Positions 41,860 through 50,484 are shown, numbered from the stretch's first letter. The stretch is DNA of 64,000 bases from Nonomuraea pusilla (GCF_900109355.1 NZ_FOBF01000016.1:62001-126000), one strand, 5' to 3'. Made by a program: numbers and translations. The notes: generated by a model from the sequence alone, not told the origin.

Positions 41860-43173
41860 ATGGAGCTGACGGGTGCGGGCCTGACCTGCGCGCAGGTGCA
41901 CGAGGCGGGGCTCGGCGGGGTCCGCGTCACCGTCTCGAGGCTGGAGCGGGCGCGCGCCGCCTGGGCCACCGCCCAGGAGCTGACCGGCCCCGTGTACGGC
42001 CGCACCACCGGCGTCGGGGCGAACAGGGACGTCCCCCTCGACGCCCCCGGCCTCGACCTGCTGCGCAGCCACGCCTGCGGCGCGGGGCCGCCCGTCGAGC
42101 CCGAGCGGGCCAGGGCCATGCTCGTGGTCAGGCTCAACCAGCTTCTCGCCGGCGGCTCCGGCGTCGACCCCGGCGTGCTCCCCGTGCTCGCCGACGCGGT
42201 CAACGCCGGCTGCACCCCGCCGATCCTGACGTACGGCGCCATCGGCACGGGCGACCTGACGGCGCTCGCCACCACCGCCCTGTGCCTGCTGGGCGAGCTG
42301 CCGTGGCGCGACGAACCGGCCGACCCGCCCCGCTACCCGCTGTCCTCCTCCGACGCCCTGCCCTTCATCAGCTCGGGCGCGGCCACCCTGGCCGACGCCG
42401 CGATCGCCTGCCACCGCCTCGGCCTGCTGCTGGACGCCGCCGTGGACGTGGCGGCCCTGTCGTTCACCGCCGTCTCGGCCTCGGCCGAGCCGCTGGCGGC
42501 GGCCGTGCAGGAGGCCAGGCCGCACCCCGGCCAGGCGGTCGTGGCCGCGCGCCTGCGCGGCCTGCTCACGGGCGAACGCGCGGCCCGCCTGCAGGACCCG
42601 TACGGCTACCGGGCGTTCGCGCAGGTGCACGGCGCGGCCGTGGACGCGCTCGGCCACGCCGCCGCCGTGGTCGAGACCGACATGAACGCCGCCACCGAGA
42701 ACCCCCTCATCGCGGACTCGCTGGCCTGGCACAACGGCAACTTCCACAGCGCGCCCGTGGCCCTCGCGCTGGACGCGCTGCGGGCCGCGCTCGTCCAGAC
42801 GGCGCAGCTCAGCACGGCCAGGCTGGCGACGCTCATGAACCCGGCCCACACCGGCCGCCTGCCGTTCCTGGCCGCCGCCGAGGGCGGCTCGGGCGCGCTG
42901 ATCCTGGAGTACGTGGCCCAGGACGCCCTGGCGGAGCTGCGCCACCTGGCCACCCCGGTGACCACGGGCACCGCCGTGATCTCCCTCGGCACCGAGGACC
43001 ACGCCGGTTTCGCCACCCAGGCCGCCCGCTACGCGCTGCGCTGCGCCGAGCCCCTGGAGATCGTCCTGGCCTGCGAACGGGCAGCCGCCGTACGCGCCCT
43101 CAACCCCCCGCCCCCGGACCGCCCCCTCACCCAGGACCTCACGACCGCCCGCCAAGCGCTGCGACGTGTATGA
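41860..43173 (+). CDS. HAL/PAL-family protein with altered MIO triad (GTG for ASG)
   Basis: A 437-residue member of the histidine/phenylalanine ammonia-lyase superfamily, about 60-80 residues shorter than bacterial HAL. Present: VYGRTTGVGAN (catalytic Tyr loop), QDPYGYRAFAQVHGA, ATENPLI, NGNFHSAPVALALD. The strand that forms the electrophilic MIO cofactor from Ala-Ser-Gly reads GAIGTGDLTAL, giving Gly129-Thr130-Gly131. Loss of the Ser should prevent MIO formation, so lyase activity is doubtful. It starts eight bases after the holin-like gene. Confidence 0.85.
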   Translation: MELTGAGLTCAQVHEAGLGGVRVTVSRLERARAAWATAQELTGPVYGRTTGVGANRDVPLDAPGLDLLRSHACGAGPPVEPERARAMLVVRLNQLLAGGSGVDPGVLPVLADAVNAGCTPPILTYGAIGTGDLTALATTALCLLGELPWRDEPADPPRYPLSSSDALPFISSGAATLADAAIACHRLGLLLDAAVDVAALSFTAVSASAEPLAAAVQEARPHPGQAVVAARLRGLLTGERAARLQDPYGYRAFAQVHGAAVDALGHAAAVVETDMNAATENPLIADSLAWHNGNFHSAPVALALDALRAALVQTAQLSTARLATLMNPAHTGRLPFLAAAEGGSGALILEYVAQDALAELRHLATPVTTGTAVISLGTEDHAGFATQAARYALRCAEPLEIVLACERAAAVRALNPPPPDRPLTQDLTTARQALRRV

Positions 43174-43191
43174 GACGGCGCGCCGCCTACC

Positions 43192-43431
43192 ATGAGAGAG
43201 TCGGAGCTGCTGGTGGACGTGAGGTTGACGCCCATCTCCCGCAAGCGCGGATTCAGCAAGACCGCTCTGGCCACGGCGCTCGCCGCCGCGGGGATCGCCT
43301 GCCGGCACATGCGCGCTCTTGGCAACCCGAAGTGGAACAGGGCAGGTTTCTCCGGCAGCCCGGCCGAGCCGGGCACGGCCCGGGGGGTGTATGCCGACCG
43401 GCTGCTGGCCGCCGAGGCACGTTCACGGTGA
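43192..43431 (+). pseudogene. Truncated DUF488 family gene
   Basis: Seventy-nine codons match the N-terminal part of DUF488: SELLVDVRLTPISRKRGFSK, LATALAAAGIACRHMRALGN. Normal family members run about 120-180 residues and continue to a Cys-His block (CxExxPxxCHR) that is missing here. The frames downstream to 43584 do not restore it, so the gene appears decayed rather than frameshifted once. It could still yield a short product. Confidence 0.65.
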
Positions 43432-43568
43432 TGAGCGCGCTGAGCTGCCGGAAGTCTTTGCCGCGCGGCTTGTCCTGGAGCGTTCCAAGGTCCGGGGAGA
43501 ACAAGGAGGGCTGTTCCATCGTGAAGATCCTCCGAATGCCGAGGGGATGATCTCCGCCATAGCTTTAC

Positions 43569-43584
43569 CCCGTCTTCTGACGGG
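43569..43584. terminator. Hairpin between convergent DUF488 remnant and LacI gene
   Basis: CCCGTC-TTCT-GACGGG with 6-bp arms (7 with flanking pair), followed on the plus strand by TATTT. It abuts the LacI stop codon at 43585. Confidence 0.6.
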
Positions 43585-44583
43585 CTATTTACCGTTGTTC
43601 GCCAGGGCGACGGAGCCGCGTTCCTTGAGGGTGGGGCGTTGGACGATGCGGCGGCGGCGGGACGGGCCGTCGGCGGCGGCCGACATGAGGCGGACGGCGG
43701 CGCTGACGATGCCGTCGATGTTCCAGTCGACGGTGGTGAGGCCGGGCGTGAGCAGCTCGGACATCGGGTGGTCGTCGTAGCCCATGACGGAGACGTCGCC
43801 GGGGATCGACAGGCCGAGGTCGCGGGCCGCCGCGTAGACGCCGTACGCGATGGAGTCGGCGAAGCAGAAGACGGCGCCCGGCCGCTCGGACTCCAGCAGG
43901 GCGCAGGCGGCGGCGGTGGCGCCGGGCAGGTCGTGGGGCGCGGTGGCGACCAGGATGTCGAGCCCGAGCCGGTCGGCCTCGGCGGTGACGTGGACGTCGG
44001 CGGGCCGGTCGGGGGTGCTGGGCCTGGTCGGGGTGAGGACGGCGACGCGGCGGTGGCCGAGGTGGCGCAGGTGCTCAAGGGCGAGGGTGACGCCGCTGCG
44101 GTTGTCGAAGACGACCTCGCCGGCGGTGCCGGGAAGGGAGTCGCCGATGGCCACGACGGGCAGCGACTCGCACAGCTCGGCCCAGAACGGCGCGGCCGGG
44201 TCGAGCGGCTGGACGATCAGGCCGTCGACGCGCTGGTCGCGCAGCTGCCTGGCGAGGGCCCGCTCGCGGGACGGGTCGCCGACGGCGTCGAGGATGAGCG
44301 CGTAGCGGTCCTTCTCGCGAAGGCCGCGGCTGATGCCGGTGGCCAGCGACTGCTGCCACAGGTCTTCGAGCGAGCCGCACAGCACGCCGATCATGCCGCT
44401 GCGCCCGCTGGCGAGCGCCCTGGCGATGGGGTCGGCCTCGTAGCCGAGCTCGGCGGCGGCGGCCCTGACGCGCTCCATCGTCTCCTCGGAGACCTGCAGA
44501 CCTCGCAGCGCGTACGACACAGCGGCCGGCGACAGGCCGGTGGCCCTCGCCACTTCGCGGATCGTCGCTCTCTTGCGCGGCAC
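43585..44583 (-). CDS. LacI family transcriptional regulator
   Basis: A 332-residue repressor. The helix-turn-helix is TIREVARATGLSPAAVSYAL with hinge helix PIARALASGRSGMIGVL. The periplasmic-binding-like core has GISRGLREKDRYALILDAVG and VDGLIVQPLD, and VMGYDDHPMSELLTPGLTTV near the end. GTG 44583 gives the normal family N-terminus. Divergent from the amidohydrolase/cysteine dioxygenase operon; three tandem operator-like repeats lie between. Confidence 0.9.
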   Translation of the reverse strand: MPRKRATIREVARATGLSPAAVSYALRGLQVSEETMERVRAAAAELGYEADPIARALASGRSGMIGVLCGSLEDLWQQSLATGISRGLREKDRYALILDAVGDPSRERALARQLRDQRVDGLIVQPLDPAAPFWAELCESLPVVAIGDSLPGTAGEVVFDNRSGVTLALEHLRHLGHRRVAVLTPTRPSTPDRPADVHVTAEADRLGLDILVATAPHDLPGATAAACALLESERPGAVFCFADSIAYGVYAAARDLGLSIPGDVSVMGYDDHPMSELLTPGLTTVDWNIDGIVSAAVRLMSAAADGPSRRRRIVQRPTLKERGSVALANNGK

Positions 44584-44640
44584 GCCCGCCAGCCTATTGC
44601 GTGTCGCCGACAGTTTCCCTGAGCCGTTGACAACCCGGAG

Positions 44641-44680
44641 GTGAAACGGTTCACTGAACCGTATCACTGAACCGCTTCAC
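44641..44680. promoter_or_regulatory. Three tandem 13-bp operator-like repeats
   Basis: TGAAACGGTTCAC-type dyad at 44641-44653, then CTGAACCGTATCA (44654-44666) and CTGAACCGCTTCA (44667-44679), consensus CTGAACCGNWTCA, head-to-tail. Each is a near-palindrome with a central CG, the form of LacI-family operators (TGAA-N4-TTCA). The array lies between the divergent regulator and the catabolic genes. Confidence 0.7.
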
Positions 44681-44748
44681 AGGGCAGTGAGCACGGGCGG
44701 TGGACATATTCCTGTATTGTCTGTCGGAAATACAGGGAGGAGGAGTTC

Positions 44749-45627
44749 GTGGGCGTCGACGTGCACCAGCACCTGTGGGCCCCGGGGTTCGTCGAGGCCC
44801 TGCGCCACCGCGCGTCCCCGCCCAGGCTCGACGGCTGGACGCTGCTCCTCGACGGCGAGGAGCCGTACGAGGTGAACCCCGCCGACCACGACCCCGCCGA
44901 GCGCGCGCGGCGCGACGCCGCCGCCGGGCTCGACCTGGTCCTGCTGTCGCTGTCGAGCCCGCTCGGCATCGAGTTCCTGCCGCCCGAGGAGTCGTGGCCG
45001 CTCATCGACGCCCACCACGACGGCGCGCTCGCGCTCGGCGCGCCGTACGGCGCGTGGGCCGCGACCTGCCTCAGCGAGCCCGACCCCGACCGCCTGGCGA
45101 AGGACCTCGACCGCGGGCTGGCCGGGCTGCAGATCCCGGCCGGCGCCGAGCCCGACGACCGGCTGCTCGACGTGCTCACCGAGCGCGACCTGCCGCTGTT
45201 CGTCCATCCAGGGCCGGTCGCGAGCCCTCCCGGCCTGCCGGGCTGGTGGCCCGCCATGGTGCCGTACGTGCAGCAGATGCACGCCGCCTGGCACCGCTTC
45301 CACGCCGTGGTCAGGCCGCGGCACCCGCGGCTACGCGTCTGCTTCGCCCTGCTCGCGGGGCTCGCGCCGCTGCACTCCGAGCGGCTCATCGCCAGGGGCG
45401 GCCCGCGCCGCGGCCTGGTGGACCCCGGCTGCTACGTGGAGACCTCCTCCTACGGCCCGCGCGCGATCGACGCGATCGTCCGCGAGCTCGGCGTCGACGT
45501 CGTCGTGAACGGCTCCGACGCCCCCTACGCCACGGCTCCCGACCCGGGGCTCGGCGTGGCCGCCCGCCACGCGGTCCGGGTCGCCAACCCCCTCCGGCTA
45601 CTCGGCAGAAAGGAGACACGTACGTGA
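44749..45627 (+). CDS. Amidohydrolase family protein (ACMSD-like TIM barrel)
   Basis: A 292-residue metal-dependent hydrolase. The strand-1 H-x-H is GVDVHQHLWAPGF; the strand-5 His is in LFVHPGPVA; the strand-8 Asp is in VVVNGSDAPYA. The form resembles amidohydrolase-2/ACMSD-like enzymes that act on carboxylic acids or lactones. AGGAGGAG precedes GTG 44749. The stop overlaps the cysteine-dioxygenase-family gene by four bases (GTGA), so both should act in one pathway under the LacI regulator. Confidence 0.87.
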   Translation: MGVDVHQHLWAPGFVEALRHRASPPRLDGWTLLLDGEEPYEVNPADHDPAERARRDAAAGLDLVLLSLSSPLGIEFLPPEESWPLIDAHHDGALALGAPYGAWAATCLSEPDPDRLAKDLDRGLAGLQIPAGAEPDDRLLDVLTERDLPLFVHPGPVASPPGLPGWWPAMVPYVQQMHAAWHRFHAVVRPRHPRLRVCFALLAGLAPLHSERLIARGGPRRGLVDPGCYVETSSYGPRAIDAIVRELGVDVVVNGSDAPYATAPDPGLGVAARHAVRVANPLRLLGRKETRT

Positions 45628-46181
45628 GCACCAGGGAGAACCGGGACGAGGGCCTCGCCGCCCGCCTCCCCGAGCGGACGCTCGACCGGCGGGAGCTGCG
45701 TGACCTGGTGAACGATCTGGCGGACCGCCCCGTGGAGTGGGCCGACGAGGTGCGCTTCCCCGAGGGCGGCGGCCGGCACTACGCCTCGCTGCACCGCGAC
45801 GCGTACGTGGACGTGTGGCTGCTGTGCTGGCGGCCCGAGGACGACACGGGCTGGCACGACCACGACATCTCCTCCGGGGCGGTGCGGGTGGTGCGGGGCG
45901 CGCTGAAGGAGTGCAACCCGCGCATCGGCGGCGAGCACCTGGAGACGGTGGTGGCCGAGGGCCAGTCGTTCTCGTTCGGGCCCGACCACATCCACCGGCT
46001 GACCGGCGCGCTGCCGGAGAGCGTGTCCATCCACGCGTACTCGCCGCCGCTGTGGCGGCTCGGGCAGTACTCGATCGACGAGGGCGGCGTGATGCGGCGG
46101 GTCTCGGTGAGCTACGCCGACGAGCTGCGTCCGATCGAGCCCGACGCGGTGGCGGGCACGGCGGACCCCGCGGTCGCCTGA
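45624..46181 (+). CDS. Cysteine dioxygenase family cupin
   Basis: A 185-residue cupin. Iron ligands fit H-x-H in DTGWHDHDISSGAVRVVRG and the distal His in FGPDHIHRLTG; the strand ESVSIHAYSPPL follows. True cysteine dioxygenase oxidises cysteine to cysteine sulfinate; other thiol dioxygenases share the fold. The start GTG 45624 has AAGGAGA upstream. Coupling with an amidohydrolase is unusual to me. Confidence 0.87.
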   Translation: MSTRENRDEGLAARLPERTLDRRELRDLVNDLADRPVEWADEVRFPEGGGRHYASLHRDAYVDVWLLCWRPEDDTGWHDHDISSGAVRVVRGALKECNPRIGGEHLETVVAEGQSFSFGPDHIHRLTGALPESVSIHAYSPPLWRLGQYSIDEGGVMRRVSVSYADELRPIEPDAVAGTADPAVA

Positions 46182-46185
46182 GCGA

Positions 46186-46863
46186 TCAGGGGGCCGCGGG
46201 AGCAGGACGTCCCCCACGGGGCCGCAGGACACAGCAGCTCCCGCACGCCTCGGCGTCGGGCAGGGTGATCCACAGGCAGCAGGTCCTGCGGAAGTAGCCG
46301 TCGTCCGAGGGTTCGATCAGGCCGTCGACGGGGCTGCCGATCTCGCGCAGCAGCGCCATGTAGTCGGCCTGGACGATCTGGGTCAGCGGATGGGCGAACG
46401 CCTCGGCGGTGGACCCCCACAGGGTGCGTTCGCCCACCTTCGCCATGGCGGCGATGACCTCGACCAGGGGGCGCTGCGACTCCTCCAGCGCCCCGGCGAT
46501 GGCGGGTCCGCCGGACGCCCAGCTCACGCGGGTGGCCCCGATGGTGACGCCCGCCTCGGACGTCTTCATGTAGGTGTCGGCGAGGCGCATGATCGGCACC
46601 CGGCCGTCCAGCGCCCAGCCGAGCGCCATCGGCATGGCGTGCCAGTAGCCGTACGTCTTCCAGAACAGGGCGGCGCCGACGTGGAGCGGCGCGTTCCAGC
46701 GGGCGGCCGTCTGCGCGACCAGTTCCCGCAGCCGCGGGTACGGGGGGCACAGCAGCTCGGCGACCGGGGTCCAGCTCTCGTCGGGTTCGATCACCAGGCC
46801 GGGCTCCACGCCCAGGATCCCGCCGCGCGCGTCGGCCACGCGCTGGAGCGTCTCGGTCAGCAC
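46186..46863 (-). CDS. FhuF-like (2Fe-2S) ferric-siderophore reductase
   Basis: A 225-residue protein. The C-terminal cluster motif is CC-x10-C-x2-C (RRTCCLWITLPDAEACGSCC), as in E. coli FhuF, which reduces ferric siderophores in the cytoplasm. The N-terminal domain contains ARWNAPLHVGAALFWKTYGY typical of the family. AGGAGGG precedes GTG 46863. An iron-box sequence lies 22-38 bases upstream, so iron repression by a DtxR/IdeR-type protein is likely. Confidence 0.88.
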   Translation of the reverse strand: MLTETLQRVADARGGILGVEPGLVIEPDESWTPVAELLCPPYPRLRELVAQTAARWNAPLHVGAALFWKTYGYWHAMPMALGWALDGRVPIMRLADTYMKTSEAGVTIGATRVSWASGGPAIAGALEESQRPLVEVIAAMAKVGERTLWGSTAEAFAHPLTQIVQADYMALLREIGSPVDGLIEPSDDGYFRRTCCLWITLPDAEACGSCCVLRPRGGRPAPAAP

Positions 46864-46881
46864 GCCGGTAGCCCTCCTGCT

Positions 46882-48072
46882 CTATAGGTTAGCCTTACCT
46901 AACGTAGCAGGACGCCCGGCGAGCCAGCCAGCCACGGTCTGCGCGGCGAGCGCGGCCAGACCGGCGAGCAGCGGCGCCGTCCAGCCGCCGGAGACCTGCC
47001 TGAGCAGCCCGAACAGCATCGGCCCGAGGGCGGCGACGACGTACCCGACCGACTGCGCCACCGCCGACAGCGCGGTGACGGCGGCCGGGTCGGCGGGCCG
47101 CAGCGCGATGATGAGCAGCGCCAGCGCGAACGCCGCCCCCTGGCCCACACCCAGGACGATCATCCACAGCCACGGCAGGGTCGTCGGCGCGAGCAGCATG
47201 CCGAGGTACCCGGCCACGGTCAGCAGGCAGGCGCCCACCACGTACGACACCTGCGACGGGCCGCGCCCGGCCAGCACCGGCACCGCCAGCGAGGCGCCGA
47301 CCTGGACGAGGTTGGTCAGGCTCAGCAGGTAGCCGGCCTGGTCGGCGGGCAGGCCGGCCTCCACGAAGATCGTCGGCAGCCAGGCCAGCATGACGTAGAA
47401 GGTCAGCGACTGCAGGCCCATGAGCGCGGTGACGTACCAGGTGACGCGGCTGCGCAGCACCGTGCGGAACGGCCGGGGGCCGCCGCCCGCGAGCGTCTGC
47501 TTGCCGAGCGCCTGCGGCAGCCAGAGCAGGGCCGCGAGCAGGGCGGGCACGGCGAGCAGCGCGGAGACGCCGCGCCAGCCGAAGCCGGTGGCCCGCTCGA
47601 CCGGGATCACGAGGGCGGACGCGGCGGCGGCCCCGGCGACCACGCCGGAGACGTAGACGCCGGTGAACAGGTTGACCCGGGCGGGGAAGTGCTGTTTGAC
47701 CACGCCGGGCATGGAGACGTTCATCACGGCGATGGCCGTGGCGGCGAGCGCCGAGCCGACGTAGAGCGCCGCGACGCCGTCGAGGCCGCGCAGCACCACG
47801 CCCAGCGCGATCACCAGGAGGCCGGCGAGCAGCGTGCGGTCGAGCCCGATACGGCTCGCGAGCAGCGGCGCGACCGGGCCGAACACCCCGAGGCAGACGA
47901 CCATCACGGTGGTGATCGCGCCGCCTCCCGCGGGCGACAGGCCGGCGTCCCTCATGATCTCGTTGAGCAGGGGCGACACGCCGGCGATGGCGGGGCGCAG
48001 GTTGAGCGCGGTGAGCACGAACCCCACGACCAGGACGGCCGATCTCAACGACATGGACCCCAACTCTCGCAT
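46882..48072 (-). CDS. MFS transporter, CynX/NimT type
   Basis: A 396-residue, twelve-helix transporter. The N-terminus (VVGFVLTALNLRPAIAGVSP) is the NLRPA signature of CynX/NimT-like transporters, related to cyanate and nitroimidazole permeases. VLRGLDGVAALYVGSALAAT and WRGVSALLAVPALLAALLWL follow. Start is ATG 48072 or 48054. It is divergent from a LacI regulator, with a GACAACGTTGTC dyad nine bases upstream of 48072. Confidence 0.88.
   Translation of the reverse strand: MRELGSMSLRSAVLVVGFVLTALNLRPAIAGVSPLLNEIMRDAGLSPAGGGAITTVMVVCLGVFGPVAPLLASRIGLDRTLLAGLLVIALGVVLRGLDGVAALYVGSALAATAIAVMNVSMPGVVKQHFPARVNLFTGVYVSGVVAGAAAASALVIPVERATGFGWRGVSALLAVPALLAALLWLPQALGKQTLAGGGPRPFRTVLRSRVTWYVTALMGLQSLTFYVMLAWLPTIFVEAGLPADQAGYLLSLTNLVQVGASLAVPVLAGRGPSQVSYVVGACLLTVAGYLGMLLAPTTLPWLWMIVLGVGQGAAFALALLIIALRPADPAAVTALSAVAQSVGYVVAALGPMLFGLLRQVSGGWTAPLLAGLAALAAQTVAGWLAGRPATLGKANL
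46885..46901 (-). promoter_or_regulatory. DtxR/IdeR-type iron box before FhuF-like gene
   Basis: TAGGTTAGCCTTACCTA is a near-perfect dyad matching the TTAGGTTAGSCTAACCTAA consensus of actinobacterial iron regulators. It overlaps the last codons and stop of the upstream MFS gene. Confidence 0.82.
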
Positions 48073-48080
48073 ACCCTCTT

Positions 48081-48092
48081 GACAACGTTGTC
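48081..48092. promoter_or_regulatory. LacI-type operator GACAACGTTGTC (copy 1)
   Basis: A perfect 12-bp palindrome in the 50-base gap between the MFS and LacI genes. The same 12 bases recur at 54673-54684 before the sugar-binding protein gene, which suggests one regulator serves both. Confidence 0.75.
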
Positions 48093-48122
48093 CACCCGGC
48101 CCGATTAGGACATGATCCGAGC

Positions 48123-49175
48123 GTGAGACCGACGATGAAGGACGTCGCCTCGGCCGCGGGCGTGGCGCTGAAAACCGTATCGCGCGTCGTGAACGACGAA
48201 CCCGGGGTGCACCCCGACACCGCCGAGCGGGTGCGCGCGGCGATCGAGCGCCTCGGCTACAGCCGCAACGAGAGCGCGCGCGTGCTGCGCAGCGGCAGGA
48301 CCGCCACGATCGGGCTGGTCATCGAGGACGTCGCCGACCCGTTCTACTCCGGGCTGAGCCGCGCCGTCGAGGACGTCGCCATCGAGCACGGCTGCCTGCT
48401 CATGAGCGGCTCGTCCGGCGAGCAGCCGGGCAGGGAACGCGAGCTGGTGCTCGCGTTCTGCACGCGCCGGGTGGACGGCCTCATCGTCGTCCCGGCCGGC
48501 GACGACCACGCCTACCTGCAGCCCGAGCTGGAGACCGGGACACCCGTGGTGTTCGCCGACCGGCCGCCAGGCCCCGGGCTGGACGTCGACACCGTGCTCG
48601 CGGCCAACGCCGACGGAGCCGCGATCGCCGTACGCCACCTGCTGGGGCACGGGCACCGCAGGATCGCCTTCCTCGGCGACCAGCCGACCATCTACACGGC
48701 GGCCGAGCGGCTGCGCGGTTACCGGGAGGCGCTGGGTCCGCTGTTCGACGAGCGGCTCGTGGCGATGCGCGGGGCGGCGCCCGGCCCGGTGCGGGAGGAG
48801 CTCGCCCGGCTGGCCGCGCTGGACGACCCGCCGACCGCGCTGTTCACGGGCAACGGCCGCCTGACCGTCACCGTGCTGCGCGCACTGCCGGGGCGCCAGG
48901 GCCATGACGGGCCGTACGAGGCGGGGAGGTGGCGGCTGCCGGGCGGGCGGCCGGTGGCGCTGGTGGGGTTCGACGACTTCGAGCTGGCCGACCTGCTCGC
49001 CCCCGGCGTGACCGTGGTGGCGCAGGACCCGGCGGGGATGGGGCGGGCGGCGGCCGAGCTGCTGTTCCGCCGCCTGGGCGGCGACACGGGCCCGTCCGGG
49101 CGGCTGGAGCTGCCGGTACGCCTCGTCCCGCGCGGCTCCGGCGAGCTCCCCGGCCCGTACGCGGCCCGCGCCTGA
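48123..49175 (+). CDS. LacI family regulator of sugar ABC transporter (inferred)
   Basis: A 350-residue repressor. DNA-binding region: TMKDVASAAGVALKTVSRVV then YSRNESARVLRSGRTATIGL. Effector domain: GLVIEDVADPFYSGLSRAVE, VDGLIVVPAG, and VALVGFDDFELADLLAPGVT. An insert of about 15 residues (PGRQGHDGPYEAGRWRLPGG) sits before the last core strand. GTG 48123. The shared palindrome links it to the importer at 51.5-54.6 kb. Confidence 0.9.
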   Translation: MRPTMKDVASAAGVALKTVSRVVNDEPGVHPDTAERVRAAIERLGYSRNESARVLRSGRTATIGLVIEDVADPFYSGLSRAVEDVAIEHGCLLMSGSSGEQPGRERELVLAFCTRRVDGLIVVPAGDDHAYLQPELETGTPVVFADRPPGPGLDVDTVLAANADGAAIAVRHLLGHGHRRIAFLGDQPTIYTAAERLRGYREALGPLFDERLVAMRGAAPGPVREELARLAALDDPPTALFTGNGRLTVTVLRALPGRQGHDGPYEAGRWRLPGGRPVALVGFDDFELADLLAPGVTVVAQDPAGMGRAAAELLFRRLGGDTGPSGRLELPVRLVPRGSGELPGPYAARA

Positions 49176-49190
49176 CCGCCTCGCCCGGAC

Positions 49191-50444
49191 TCACCGCCTG
49201 ATCGCGGGCTCGGGGTCCGGGCGGAGGTGGCGGGTGAGGGCCAGGGCGGTGAGTACGCCCGCCGCTCCCGCCGCGACCAGCGCGTACCTGGGCGTCACCA
49301 GCTCGCCGAGCACACCGATCAGCGCCGCCCCGACGGCCTGTCCCGTCATGAGCCCCGCCGAGTGCAGCCCGAACGCCTGCCCGCGCACCTCCTCGGGCAC
49401 CGCGTCCACGAAGCGCCGCTGGAGCCCGAGCTGGTACGCCAGCCCGGCGGCGGCGAGCGCGGCGAGCGCCGCCGCCCACCCGGCGCCGGGCGCGAGGACG
49501 AAGGCGAGCCACGGCAGCCCGAGCAGCACCGCGAGCGGCAGCGACAGGCGTTCTCTCAGCCCGGGTGCGGCGAACCTGCCCACGGCGAACTCCCCGACGG
49601 CCATCCCGCAGGCGGCCGCCGCCAGCACCGCGCCGGCCTGGCCCTGACCGCCCAGGTAGGGGACGATCATCGCCTCCGCGCCGGCCAGGCACACGCTGGG
49701 CAGCCACCCGGCCAGCAGCAGCCCGCGCACCCGCCGGTCGGCGAGCAGCCGCCGGTTCACGGCCACGGTCTCCGCCACGGCCCCACGCCGCCCGCCACCG
49801 CCGTCCCGCCGGGCACGCAGCCCCGCCTCCGGCCCCGCACCGGCGGCGTCCCGTGCGGCGCGGGCGGGGCGGGGTGGGAGGCCGAGGCGGAGGACGGCGG
49901 CCGCCACGGCCGAGAGGGCCGCCGTGACGGCGAGCGCGCCGTGCGGCCCCGCGGCGGCGAGGAACGCGCCCCCCGCGGCCAGCCCGGCGATCTGCGCGCT
50001 CGCGGAGGTCACGCCCAGCAGCGACCGCCCCAGCACGAACGCGTCGCCCGGCAGCACCTCTGGCAGCAGGGCGGTCCTGGCCGCGCCGAAGACGGGCGCG
50101 AACAGCCCGGTCACGAGGACGAGCGCCAGCATCGCCCACACCGGCAGCCCCGCGTACGCGAGCAGCAGGCACACCGCCACCCTGACCAGCTCACCGATGA
50201 TCATCAGCCCGCGCGGCGGCAGCCGGTCGGCCAGTGACAGCAGGAACATCCCGCCGAACACGTACGGCAGCCACCCGGCCATGTACGCGGCGGCGGACAG
50301 CCCCGCCGAGCCGGTCTGCGCGTACACGAGCACGGACAGCGCCAGCATCTTGATGGAGTCCCCGGCCACCAGGAGCGCGAAGCTGCCGAACAGCACGCGG
50401 AACTCCCGGACGGCGAAGACCTCTCCGTACGTCGCTTGTCTCAC
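49191..50444 (-). CDS. MFS transporter, probable efflux protein
   Basis: A 417-residue transporter with about twelve helices. VREFRVLFGSFALLVAGDSI starts the first helix; the motif-A-like loop is LLSLADRLPPRGLMIIGELV. The central cytoplasmic loop is long and Arg/Gly-rich (about residues 195-235). GTG 50444 is chosen, though GAGGAC lies almost adjacent. Divergent arrangement with an ArsR-type gene suggests regulated export. Confidence 0.85.
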   Translation of the reverse strand: MRQATYGEVFAVREFRVLFGSFALLVAGDSIKMLALSVLVYAQTGSAGLSAAAYMAGWLPYVFGGMFLLSLADRLPPRGLMIIGELVRVAVCLLLAYAGLPVWAMLALVLVTGLFAPVFGAARTALLPEVLPGDAFVLGRSLLGVTSASAQIAGLAAGGAFLAAAGPHGALAVTAALSAVAAAVLRLGLPPRPARAARDAAGAGPEAGLRARRDGGGGRRGAVAETVAVNRRLLADRRVRGLLLAGWLPSVCLAGAEAMIVPYLGGQGQAGAVLAAAACGMAVGEFAVGRFAAPGLRERLSLPLAVLLGLPWLAFVLAPGAGWAAALAALAAAGLAYQLGLQRRFVDAVPEEVRGQAFGLHSAGLMTGQAVGAALIGVLGELVTPRYALVAAGAAGVLTALALTRHLRPDPEPAIRR

Positions 50445-50484
50445 GTCCTCGATGGTGCGGACGCCCCGCCCGGCAGGCGATTTC

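Noticed and set aside
41803..43308. 501-codon minus-strand open frame
   Set aside because: Antisense to the HAL/PAL-family gene; low-complexity Gly/Arg/Ala composition.
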